Origin: Actinomycetes bacterium
Lineage (GTDB): Bacteria; Actinomycetota; Thermoleophilia; Solirubrobacterales; 70-9
Assembly: GCA_023436605.1 (NCBI GenBank)
Contig: JAEZIQ010000056.1
Coordinates: 1-14,119 of the forward strand
Length of the DNA stretch: 14,119 nucleotides
Direction: 5' to 3'
Position numbers and translations under genes: made by a program. Below, piece after piece: positions 6,361-12,404 of this stretch (positions are counted from its first letter, which is position 1; the number at the start of each line of letters is the position of its first letter). A model generated the notes under the pieces. It was not told where the DNA came from and did no database searches. It worked only from the letters and a program-made list of their open reading frames with translations.

Positions 6361-7596
6361 TCAGGGTCGGATCAGGTTTCCGACGTCCTTCGGGTCGACC
6401 GTCTGCTGGTCGCCCGTCTCCATGTTCTTGAGTGAGGCCGTGGCCCCCGGTTCGAGAATCAGGGTGTGGGCGGCGCCGACGCGATCGGCCTGCTTGAACT
6501 GGCCTTTGACGCTGCGGCCGGCGAGGTCCATCTCGACCGCCAGACCGTGGTGGCGGAGTTCCGAGACCAGGGCCACTGCCTTGGTCCGCAGTTCGGGATC
6601 GGGAACCACCACGAAGAGGTCCATGCCGGCCGAGGTGACTTCCTCGTCGAGCGCCAGCAGGATCCGTTCGATACCGGCGGCCCAGCCGACTGCCGGGGTC
6701 GGCGGTCCGCCGAGCTGCTCGATCAGTCCGTCGTAGCGACCGCCGCCGCCAATCTCGGACTGGGCCCCGAGCCGGTCACAGACGAAAGAGAAGATGGTTC
6801 GCGTGTAGTAATCGAGACCCCGGACCAGGGTCGGGTCGATCGTGAACTCGACCGAGGCCGCCCCCAGCAGCGACTTGACCTGCTCGAAGTGGTCCGCATC
6901 CTCCTCGGAAAGGAAATCGAGCAGGAGCGGTGCCTCCGACATCACCGTCCGGGTGCCTTCGTGGTCGGAGTCGAACGCCCTCAGGGGGTTGATCTCGATC
7001 CGTTCCCTCACGTCTTCCGAAAGTTCGTCTCCCCTGGCGCGAAGGTGGGACTTCAGTTCCTCGAGGTACTGGGCGCGAGCGTCGAGCGAACCCAGGCTGC
7101 CCAGCTTGAGCTCGACCCCGGGCACGCCGAGTTCCTCGATCAGGTCGCTGATCAGGGTGATCACCTCGACGTCGGCGAGCGGCGAATCGGCGCCGATCGC
7201 CTCCGCCCCGATCTGGTTGAACTGCCGGTAGCGACCGGCCTGGGGCCGTTCGTGACGGAAGAACGGCCCGGCATAGAAAAGCTTCACTGGCTGGGCCCAC
7301 TTATGCATCCCGTGTTCGATGTAGGCCCGGCAGATCGAGGCGGTGCCTTCGGGTCGGAGGGTGAGCGAACGCTCGCCCTTGTCCTCGAAGGTGAACATCT
7401 CCTTGCGCACGATGTCGGTCGACTTGCCGACCCCCCGTTCGAACAGAGCCGTGTCCTCGAAAGCCGGGGTGACGATCATCCGGTAGCCGGCCAGGCCGAA
7501 GATCTCGCGGGCCGCCCGGAGCAACCGCTCCCGCTTTGCCGCGTCGTCGGGCAGCACGTCGAAGGTGCCGCGTGGTGCCTTGAACTTCTCGGCCAT
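6361..7596 (-). CDS. hisS: histidyl-tRNA synthetase
   Basis: The 411-residue class II synthetase charges tRNA-His in the cytoplasm. Visible signatures are the N-terminal APRGTFDVLPDD, motif 1 around 40-60, LRPEGT (80-85), motif 2 FRHERPQAGRYRQFNQIGAE (113-132), the HisRS-specific LVRGLDYYT (257-265), GGGGRYDGL (283-291) and motif 3 GWAAGIERI (304-312). A C-terminal anticodon-binding alpha/beta domain fills about 325-411. Length is typical (about 420). The ATG at 7596 is preceded by a GAGG ribosome site overlapping the stop of the hydrolase gene, seven bases away. It is the last gene of the five-gene operon that starts at 10487. A glyoxalase-II-like gene beside hisS is also seen in mycobacteria. 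Confidence 0.97.
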   Translation of the reverse strand: MAEKFKAPRGTFDVLPDDAAKRERLLRAAREIFGLAGYRMIVTPAFEDTALFERGVGKSTDIVRKEMFTFEDKGERSLTLRPEGTASICRAYIEHGMHKWAQPVKLFYAGPFFRHERPQAGRYRQFNQIGAEAIGADSPLADVEVITLISDLIEELGVPGVELKLGSLGSLDARAQYLEELKSHLRARGDELSEDVRERIEINPLRAFDSDHEGTRTVMSEAPLLLDFLSEEDADHFEQVKSLLGAASVEFTIDPTLVRGLDYYTRTIFSFVCDRLGAQSEIGGGGRYDGLIEQLGGPPTPAVGWAAGIERILLALDEEVTSAGMDLFVVVPDPELRTKAVALVSELRHHGLAVEMDLAGRSVKGQFKQADRVGAAHTLILEPGATASLKNMETGDQQTVDPKDVGNLIRP

Positions 7597-7603
7597 GTTT
7601 CGG

Positions 7604-8251
7604 TTACCTCGGGATCTCGGTCAGGAAGGGATTGGTCGCCAGTTCCGCCCCGAGGGTGGTGACCCCCATATGTCCGGGCAGGACCTGGGTTTCCTCCGGG
7701 AAGGTGGTGATCAGCATGCGGATCGATTCGAGCAGCGTGTCCCAGTCGCCGCCGGGCAGATCGACCCGACCGACCGAACCCTGGAACAGCACGTCGCCGG
7801 AAAAAAGCAGCCCGGCTTCGGGGATCGAGTAAGTCACGTGGCCGGGGCTGTGGCCGGGCGTGAAATGGACATCGATCTCCATCCCGGCGAGTGAGAGATG
7901 CTCGCCACCTTCGACCGTGTGGTCGGCGTCATAGCTCTCATACGGACCGATTCCGGGCCAGGGCACATAGGTCATCACGTCGGCGAGGATCGGCACCTCG
8001 ATCAGCGGGCAGTAGACCGGCGCACCGGTTGCCCTGGCGATCGGGGCGACCGCCCCGATGTGGTCGAAGTGACAGTGCGTGAGGAGGATCGCCTCGAGCT
8101 CCAGCCCGCGTTCGGCCAGGGGCTGCATCAGACGGTCGGCTTCGTCTCCCGGATCGATCAGGAGTGCCTTGCCGGTCTCTTCCTTGAAGATCAGGTACGA
8201 GTTCTCGGCGACCGGCCCGACCGTGGTTCCGATTACCTCGATCCCGGCCAT
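7604..8251 (-). CDS. metallo-beta-lactamase-fold hydrolase, glyoxalase II-like
   Basis: The 215-residue protein has the full set of zinc ligands of the hydroxyacylglutathione-hydrolase-type MBL fold: THCHFDH (58-64), His134 in TPGHSPGH, Asp153 in FSGDVLF and His194 in LPGHM. The segment GRVDLPGGDW (161-170) is typical of the short YcbL/GloB-like group. The group hydrolyses thioesters such as S-lactoylglutathione. Actinobacteria generally lack glutathione, so another thiol ester is likely here, which is inference. It lacks the C-terminal helical substrate-binding domain of classical GloB (about 250 residues). The ATG at 8251 lies two bases after the stop of the membrane-protein gene; hisS follows seven bases downstream. 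Confidence 0.9.
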   Translation of the reverse strand: MAGIEVIGTTVGPVAENSYLIFKEETGKALLIDPGDEADRLMQPLAERGLELEAILLTHCHFDHIGAVAPIARATGAPVYCPLIEVPILADVMTYVPWPGIGPYESYDADHTVEGGEHLSLAGMEIDVHFTPGHSPGHVTYSIPEAGLLFSGDVLFQGSVGRVDLPGGDWDTLLESIRMLITTFPEETQVLPGHMGVTTLGAELATNPFLTEIPR

Positions 8252-8253
8252 GA

Positions 8254-8622
8254 TCAGCCCTTGCTCTTGGCCCGGATCCGCTGGCGTTCGCGGCGGCGCC
8301 AGAGCGCCAGGTCCATGTAGTAGCCGGCCGGGATGTAGAAGACCAGCATCAGCAGCCCGATGATCAGCGATGAGCCAAGTGGCCGGCCGAAGATCAGGAT
8401 CAGCAGGACGACGAAGACCAGCGAGGCGATCAGGCCGCGGATCGTCGCGCCCTTCCAGGTCGGCGGGTTGTCGCCCTTCTGCATCGATCTGCCTCGGCCC
8501 CCGGCCTTCGCCTGGTTCCTTGCTTCAGCCCGGGTGCGGGGCCTTGAACGCCTCGAAGTGTCGACGTTGCCGGCCTGGGTCCCGCGCTTCTTCCGGGTGC
8601 GCTTCTTCTTGGTCTGTGCCAC
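8254..8622 (-). CDS. small basic two-helix membrane protein, unknown function
   Basis: The 122-residue product begins with a strongly basic, low-complexity tail (about 1-58, rich in Lys and Arg, including KKKRTRKKRG). Two hydrophobic helices follow at about 62-79 and 82-104, joined by a tight GRPLG turn, then a basic end (RRRERQRIRAKSKG). By the positive-inside rule both termini should face the cytoplasm. The basic tail could contact RNA, DNA or ribosomes, but that is only inference. The start is GTG at 8622; a GGTAAG-like stretch lies upstream. It sits 10 bases after the formimidoyltransferase gene and 2 before the hydrolase gene. I do not recognise a named family. Confidence 0.8.
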   Translation of the reverse strand: MAQTKKKRTRKKRGTQAGNVDTSRRSRPRTRAEARNQAKAGGRGRSMQKGDNPPTWKGATIRGLIASLVFVVLLILIFGRPLGSSLIIGLLMLVFYIPAGYYMDLALWRRRERQRIRAKSKG

Positions 8623-8632
8623 GGGCGAAAAC

Positions 8633-9523
8633 TTACCGGTTGGACTGCTTCAGCCGACGCTCGATGATGTGAAAGGCCGGGTCGAAATCGCGGATCGGTA
8701 CGTCTTCCGGGTAGTCCGCCATCGCTGCCTCCGGGATCAGCCCGATCAATTCGGCTTCGATTACCGCGGTTCCCCTCAGCGCCGCCTGTTCCCGCACCGC
8801 TTCGACGATCTCGACCAGTGGAGTTGCGATCGGGTCGTGAACGTTGGTGGAAACCTGGGCGCGGCCGGTCGAAAGCGCCAGTCCCAGCGCCCTCACACCG
8901 GGGATCCCGTCATCGGGACTTTCCCGGATCGTGGCCGCGATCTCCCGGGCCACGTTCAGGTCGTCGGTCGCCAGTTCCAGGTTGAAAGCCGCCAGTGGCG
9001 CCCGGGCTGTAACCAGGGTCGCCCCGGCGGTCGGGTGCGGCTGCCCGGGACCGAAGTCGGGTGTGAGTGATCCGGAGGTCATCCGCTGCCAGAGCGAGTC
9101 CAGTCCGCCCGCCCTGAAATACGCCCTTTCGCGCCGGTCGTTGTTGGAGGCCAGGTCGCCGTAGAGGAAGACCGGCACTCCCATCTTCCCGATCATTTCG
9201 GCGACCTCGCGCGCGACCTCCGCCGCCATTTCCCGTCGTTCTTCGCTCAGCCAGACCACGGGACAGACGTCGAGCGCCCCGATCGCCGGATGAAGTCCCT
9301 GCCAGGCGGTCATGTCGATCTCGGTGATCGCCGTTCCGGCCAGCCCCCGCAGGGCCCCGGCGAGCGTCTCGGCCGGTCCGGCCAGGGTGAAGACCGCCCG
9401 GTGGTGGTCGAGGTCGGTGTGGCGATCCAGCAGTGTGACATCGCCTCCGAGCGCAAGCTCGAGCCGGTCAAGGCGGGCGAAGTCACGACCTTCGGAGACG
9501 TTCGGGACCGCGAGCAGGCTCAC
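8633..9523 (-). CDS. glutamate formimidoyltransferase-like protein (stand-alone FTCD N-terminal type)
   Basis: The 296-residue product matches the formimidoyltransferase half of FTCD: VPNVSEGRD (6-14), DLDHHRAVFTLAG (37-49), HPAIGALDVCP (78-88), ARAPLAAFNLEL (173-184) and QVSTNVHDP later in the chain. His78 aligns with His82 of mammalian FTCD, the proposed catalytic base. The reaction moves a formimino group from N-formimino-glutamate, the last intermediate of histidine breakdown, to tetrahydrofolate. The cyclodeaminase half is absent, as in many bacterial enzymes, and no hut genes are nearby. HPAIG replaces the usual HPRxG, so the exact substrate is uncertain. The start is GTG at 9523 with GGTGAG just upstream. 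It lies in the operon 16 bases after the M29 gene. Confidence 0.85.
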   Translation of the reverse strand: MSLLAVPNVSEGRDFARLDRLELALGGDVTLLDRHTDLDHHRAVFTLAGPAETLAGALRGLAGTAITEIDMTAWQGLHPAIGALDVCPVVWLSEERREMAAEVAREVAEMIGKMGVPVFLYGDLASNNDRRERAYFRAGGLDSLWQRMTSGSLTPDFGPGQPHPTAGATLVTARAPLAAFNLELATDDLNVAREIAATIRESPDDGIPGVRALGLALSTGRAQVSTNVHDPIATPLVEIVEAVREQAALRGTAVIEAELIGLIPEAAMADYPEDVPIRDFDPAFHIIERRLKQSNR

Positions 9524-9539
9524 GAACTCACCGCGGACA

Positions 9540-10487
9540 TCAGACCAGCAGCCTGCCGTCGAGCACCAGCGGGGTTTCGTCGATAGTTACTTCGGGGCGC
9601 AACGAAACCACGTCGAGATGGACCGGAACCTGGACGTTGCCGCCGATCGCCGCCGAAGCACCAAAGGCCACGTGGGCCGTGCCGAGGATCTTCTCGTCCT
9701 CGAGGATGTTGCCGGTCAGGATCGCCTTCTCGTTGGTGCCGATCCCGAGTTCGGCGACGTTGGTGCCGTCCGGACCGTGGACGGTCAGGAGCTCCATCAG
9801 CTTCGCGCCCTCCTCCCCGGTCGCATCGACCAGGTGGCCGTTCTCGATGGTCAGCCTGACCGGCTCCGAGACGAGGCCGACTCCGGCGATCGAACCGTCG
9901 ACGATCAGGGTGCCTTCGGCGGTGGCGGGGCTGATGAATCCCTCGCCGCAGGGCAGGTTGCCGAAGGCTCCGGTTTCGGTCAGCTCGCCCGCGTCGGGAA
10001 TTGCCTGGCGACCCTGGAGGCCGAGCCGCAGGTCGCTGCCGTGGTCGCAGGTGATCCGCGCCTCGGTCCCCCGGTCGAGCAGCTCGGCAACCCGGCCACC
10101 GCGACGGCGGAGGTTGTCCATGTCGTCACTCATGACCCGGGCCAGCATCTCGACCGTGGCCCCCGGGAGGGTCGCGGTCCTGGTTCCCGACTCGGTGGCA
10201 CGCTTGCGGGACGCGGTGTGTGACAGCGACTGGACGGTCGGAGCGAGCAGCACGTCGGCGGCGACCATCGCGTCGGCAATCGTCGCCGGAGGCTCGCCCG
10301 CGTGGGAAGCGCGCTCGGTCATGACCGCGAGCACCGCTTCGGCACCGGCCCGTTCGGCTTCGGCCCTCAGCGCGTCGCCCAGTTCGCGGGTCGCCGGATT
10401 CGAGACGACAAGAACCTCTTCCCCGGGTCTTACCCCCAGACAGTCGCGGACGACGGTCGCGACCGCCTTGTCAAGTTCAGAACTCAT
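9540..10487 (-). CDS. M29-family metallopeptidase-like protein (aminopeptidase or related metal enzyme)
   Basis: The 315-residue product shows M29 (AmpS/AmpT/PepS) signatures in its second half: GEGFISP with Glu182, NVAELGIGTN with Glu246, GTAHVAFG with His272, and VPVHLD with His290 and Asp292. These match the five metal ligands of M29 aminopeptidases. The family's catalytic Tyr, seven residues after the first His, is Ala279 here. The chain is also shorter than classical members (about 370-410). The related 2,5-dihydroxypyridine dioxygenases share this fold, so peptidase activity is not certain. A frame opens earlier at 10583, but that would cross both divergent promoters; the ATG at 10487 gives a natural N-terminus. 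There is no ribosome site, and a TACATT box six bases upstream suggests a leaderless transcript. First gene of the operon ending in hisS. Confidence 0.82.
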   Translation of the reverse strand: MSSELDKAVATVVRDCLGVRPGEEVLVVSNPATRELGDALRAEAERAGAEAVLAVMTERASHAGEPPATIADAMVAADVLLAPTVQSLSHTASRKRATESGTRTATLPGATVEMLARVMSDDMDNLRRRGGRVAELLDRGTEARITCDHGSDLRLGLQGRQAIPDAGELTETGAFGNLPCGEGFISPATAEGTLIVDGSIAGVGLVSEPVRLTIENGHLVDATGEEGAKLMELLTVHGPDGTNVAELGIGTNEKAILTGNILEDEKILGTAHVAFGASAAIGGNVQVPVHLDVVSLRPEVTIDETPLVLDGRLLV

Positions 10488-10493
10488 GTCCGG

Positions 10494-10522
10494 AATGTAT
10501 CCAGTGGCCGTGACCGGCCGAA
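10494..10522 (-). promoter_or_regulatory. candidate leaderless promoter of the M29-to-hisS operon
   Basis: On the minus strand TTCGGC (10522-10517), a 17-base spacer and TACATT (10499-10494). The -10 box fits the TANNNT rule of actinobacterial leaderless genes and lies six bases before the ATG at 10487, so transcription could start at the start codon. The -35 match is weak. Confidence 0.45.
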
Positions 10523-10544
10523 CGGTTACGTCCGGTTCGACCGG
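10514..10544. promoter_or_regulatory. inverted repeat (possible operator) between divergent promoters
   Basis: CCGGCCGAAC (10514-10523) and GTTCGACCGG (10535-10544) are inverted copies, 9 of 10 matching with the tenth a G-T wobble, separated by 11 bases. Each arm contains the candidate -35 box of one of the two divergent promoters. Arm centres are 21 bases apart, two helical turns, which suits a dimeric repressor or activator. Part of the symmetry may simply come from two similar -35 boxes. Confidence 0.4.
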
Positions 10545-10565
10545 CCTTGTGGCAGCGGCTAGGCT
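10536..10565 (+). promoter_or_regulatory. candidate promoter of the VOC gene
   Basis: TTCGAC (10536-10541), an 18-base spacer and TAGGCT (10560-10565). A start near 10572 would leave a leader of about 29 bases with a strong ribosome site. The -35 box departs from TTGACA at several positions. Confidence 0.38.
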
Positions 10566-10590
10566 GGATTCACAGGCAAACAACCAGTCT

Positions 10591-10595
10591 GGAGG
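10591..10595 (+). promoter_or_regulatory. ribosome binding site fixing the VOC gene start
   Basis: GGAGG lies five bases before the ATG at 10601. It rules out an upstream in-frame start at 10547, which falls within the promoter. Confidence 0.75.
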
Positions 10596-10600
10596 TAGAT

Positions 10601-10981
10601 ATGAGCCTCAGCAACTGCCGGATCGCGGCAGTGGCGGCAGTCTCGGATCTCGATCGAGCGAAAAGCTTCTTCGAAGGTTCCCTGGGACTGTCCGCGATCG
10701 ACTCCGGAGCCGGAGGCGAGGAGGTCATTTACGAGTGCGGCAATGGCACCGGACTCATGATCTATCCCTCGCCCGACAACGCCGGGTCAGGGTCGGCAAC
10801 CGTCGCGTGCTGGGAAGTCGAGAACCTCGATTCCGAGATGGAAGCCCTGAAGTCAAAGGGCATCGAGTTCGAACGCTATGAAGGGTTCGACCAGGATGAG
10901 AACGGCATCCTTGACATGGGTCAGGGCCGAGTCGCCTGGTTCACCGATCCCGACGGCAACACCTTCGCGATCGCCGGCTGA
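10601..10981 (+). CDS. VOC-superfamily (glyoxalase/bleomycin-resistance fold) protein lacking usual metal ligands
   Basis: The 126-residue, single-domain product has the beta-alpha-beta-beta-beta layout of the VOC fold: VSDLDRAKSFFEGSLGL (14-30), a middle GTGLMIYPS segment, a second module with EMEALKSKGIEF and the diagnostic WFTDPDGN near the C-terminus. Such proteins range from glyoxalase I and dioxygenases to drug-binding proteins. The positions that usually hold metal ligands are not His or Glu: the first strand reads CRIAAVAAV and the chain ends GNTFAIAG instead of the common N-x-x-E-L. It may therefore bind a small molecule without metal catalysis, which is inference. It is divergent from the M29 operon and followed nine bases later by a hairpin, so probably a single-gene transcript. 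Confidence 0.87.
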   Translation: MSLSNCRIAAVAAVSDLDRAKSFFEGSLGLSAIDSGAGGEEVIYECGNGTGLMIYPSPDNAGSGSATVACWEVENLDSEMEALKSKGIEFERYEGFDQDENGILDMGQGRVAWFTDPDGNTFAIAG

Positions 10982-10989
10982 AACAGACG

Positions 10990-11021
10990 CTCCCGCCCGG
11001 CGCACGAAGTTCCGGGCGGAG
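10990..11021 (+). terminator. hairpin terminator after the VOC gene
   Basis: CTCCCGCCCGG (10990-11000) pairs with CCGGGCGGAG (11012-11021): 10 bp with one bulged C and an 11-base loop. It starts nine bases after the stop codon and has no T-run, a common form in GC-rich actinobacteria. It separates the VOC gene from the membrane protein gene. Confidence 0.58.
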
Positions 11022-11075
11022 GCGAAATCCGGCAGTTTCCGATTGGCCGGCCCGACCGGCGGTAATCATTGGTCC

Positions 11076-11663
11076 ATGAAGTCCTGGCATCCGCCGGCAA
11101 TCCTGCTCGCCCTGATCGTGCCGGCCGCGATCGGATTCGTGATCGGCGGCCCGGGCCTCGGCCTCTCGATTGCCGGTCTTTCCCTGGTCGCCCTCGCCGT
11201 GATCGCGATGGTCGTGATCCCCCGGGACCCGATCGGCCGGACTCCTCACCCCGAACTGGCCCGACGACTCCTCGTGGTCACGACATTCCCGATCGAGGAC
11301 CAGCGGGCGATCCAGCGGGTGGCCGACGAGGTCCGGCTCGGTTTTGACGAGAACGATTCGGAGATCCGCATCCTCACCCCGGCCGCCAACACTTTCCTTC
11401 GCCGTTGGGCCACCGATCTCGAGCGGGCCCGTGACCGCGCCCAGCGGGACCTGGTCGTCTCGGTCGCCTCGCTGACCCTCGCCGGGGTCGACGCCAGCGC
11501 CCGGGTCGGCGACGAGGACCTGGTCCAGGCCGTAGAGGACGCGCTAGTCACGTTCAACGCAACCGAGGTCTTCCTGCTGACCAGGGGTGAGGTTGATCCA
11601 GCCACGGTCGAGCAGCTCAGGGAACGGCTCCTTCCGCCCTTTCATCACGTGGAGCTGCGTTAG
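11076..11663 (+). CDS. two-helix membrane protein with soluble UspA-like C-terminal domain
   Basis: The 195-residue product has two N-terminal hydrophobic helices (about 7-24 and 28-49), then a cytoplasmic domain of about 135 residues. That domain begins with a beta strand RRLLVVTT and alternates helices and strands, ending near FLLTRGE and a helix with EQLRERLLPPF. The alpha/beta pattern resembles UspA/nucleotide-alpha-hydrolase domains sometimes fused to transporters in actinobacteria; there is no clear ATP-binding G-x-x-G motif. The ATG at 11076 is chosen because it directly precedes the first helix; the frame is open further upstream through the VOC gene and hairpin. There is no ribosome site, and a TAATCA box seven bases upstream hints at a leaderless start. 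The ABC ATPase gene starts nine bases after its stop. Function unknown. Confidence 0.72.
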   Translation: MKSWHPPAILLALIVPAAIGFVIGGPGLGLSIAGLSLVALAVIAMVVIPRDPIGRTPHPELARRLLVVTTFPIEDQRAIQRVADEVRLGFDENDSEIRILTPAANTFLRRWATDLERARDRAQRDLVVSVASLTLAGVDASARVGDEDLVQAVEDALVTFNATEVFLLTRGEVDPATVEQLRERLLPPFHHVELR

Positions 11664-11672
11664 GTTTCCGGC

Positions 11673-12404
11673 ATGGCAACCGTGGTCGAGGTCAGGGGTC
11701 TGGTCAAGAATTTCGGAAAGACCACTGCGCTGGACGGCCTCGATCTGGTCGTCGAGCAGGGTGAGGTCCACGGCTTTCTCGGTCCGAACGGGTCCGGAAA
11801 ATCGACCACGATCCGGGTCCTGCTCGGGTTGATCAGGGCCAGTGGCGGCTCCGCCCGTCTCTTCGGCCAGGACCCATGGAGGCAGGCGGTCGCGCTTCAT
11901 CGCCGGCTGGCCTACGTGCCGGGGGACGTGAACCTGTGGCCGAACCTGAGCGGCGGCGAAACGATCGACATGCTCGCATCTCTCCGGGGTGGCGTCGATC
12001 CGGCCCGGCGGCGTGAACTGGTCGACCGCTTCGAGCTTGATCTGACCAAGAAGGCTTCCGCTTACTCCAAAGGCAACCGGCAGAAGGTCGCCCTGATCGC
12101 GGCCCTGGCCTCCGATGCGGAGCTGTTCATCTTCGACGAGCCCACTTCCGGTCTCGACCCCCTCAAGGAAGCGGTGTTCCAGGATTGCGTCAACGAGATC
12201 ACCGGCCGTGGCCACACGATCCTTCTTTCCAGCCACATCCTCGGTCAGGTCGAGCACCTGGCGGACACGTTCACGATCATTCGCAACGGCAGAACCGTCG
12301 AGACCGGGACCCTCGAGCATCTGCGCCGCATCGCGGTGAGCGCCGGACGGGACCCGGACACGATGAGCCTTGAAGATCTGTTCCTGAGCGTCTATTCGAA
12401 TTGA
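11673..12404 (+). CDS. ABC transporter ATP-binding protein (drug/polyketide-export type)
   Basis: The 243-residue ATPase shows Walker A GPNGSGKST (37-45), signature YSKGN (131-135), Walker B LFIFDEP (151-157), D-loop SGLD and the switch His188 in LLSSH. It powers export through the permease encoded next. The Q-loop region reads YVPGDVNLWPNLSGGE (81-96), with Gly in place of the usual Gln; this, and the YSKGN signature, are traits I associate with actinobacterial exporters of this type. The ATG at 11673 lies nine bases after the preceding stop with only a weak AGG ribosome site. Its TGA stop overlaps the ATG of the permease gene by one base, so the two are translationally coupled. Substrate unknown; relatives confer resistance to antibiotics such as tetronasin-type polyketides. 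Confidence 0.94.
   Translation: MATVVEVRGLVKNFGKTTALDGLDLVVEQGEVHGFLGPNGSGKSTTIRVLLGLIRASGGSARLFGQDPWRQAVALHRRLAYVPGDVNLWPNLSGGETIDMLASLRGGVDPARRRELVDRFELDLTKKASAYSKGNRQKVALIAALASDAELFIFDEPTSGLDPLKEAVFQDCVNEITGRGHTILLSSHILGQVEHLADTFTIIRNGRTVETGTLEHLRRIAVSAGRDPDTMSLEDLFLSVYSN

Noticed and set aside
4297..6435. 712-codon open frame on the plus strand opposite aspS, the beta-helix gene and hisS
   Set aside because: It runs antisense through three well-supported genes, has no recognisable domain and no ribosome site. Long antisense frames are common in DNA this GC-rich.
6466..7662. 398-codon plus-strand frame opposite hisS
   Set aside because: Antisense to a certain gene; no family signature and biased composition.
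9637..10881. 414-codon plus-strand frame opposite the M29 gene and running into the VOC gene in another frame
   Set aside because: Its product is low-complexity Ser/Arg/Pro sequence, a typical GC-shadow of the M29 gene, and it conflicts with two supported genes.
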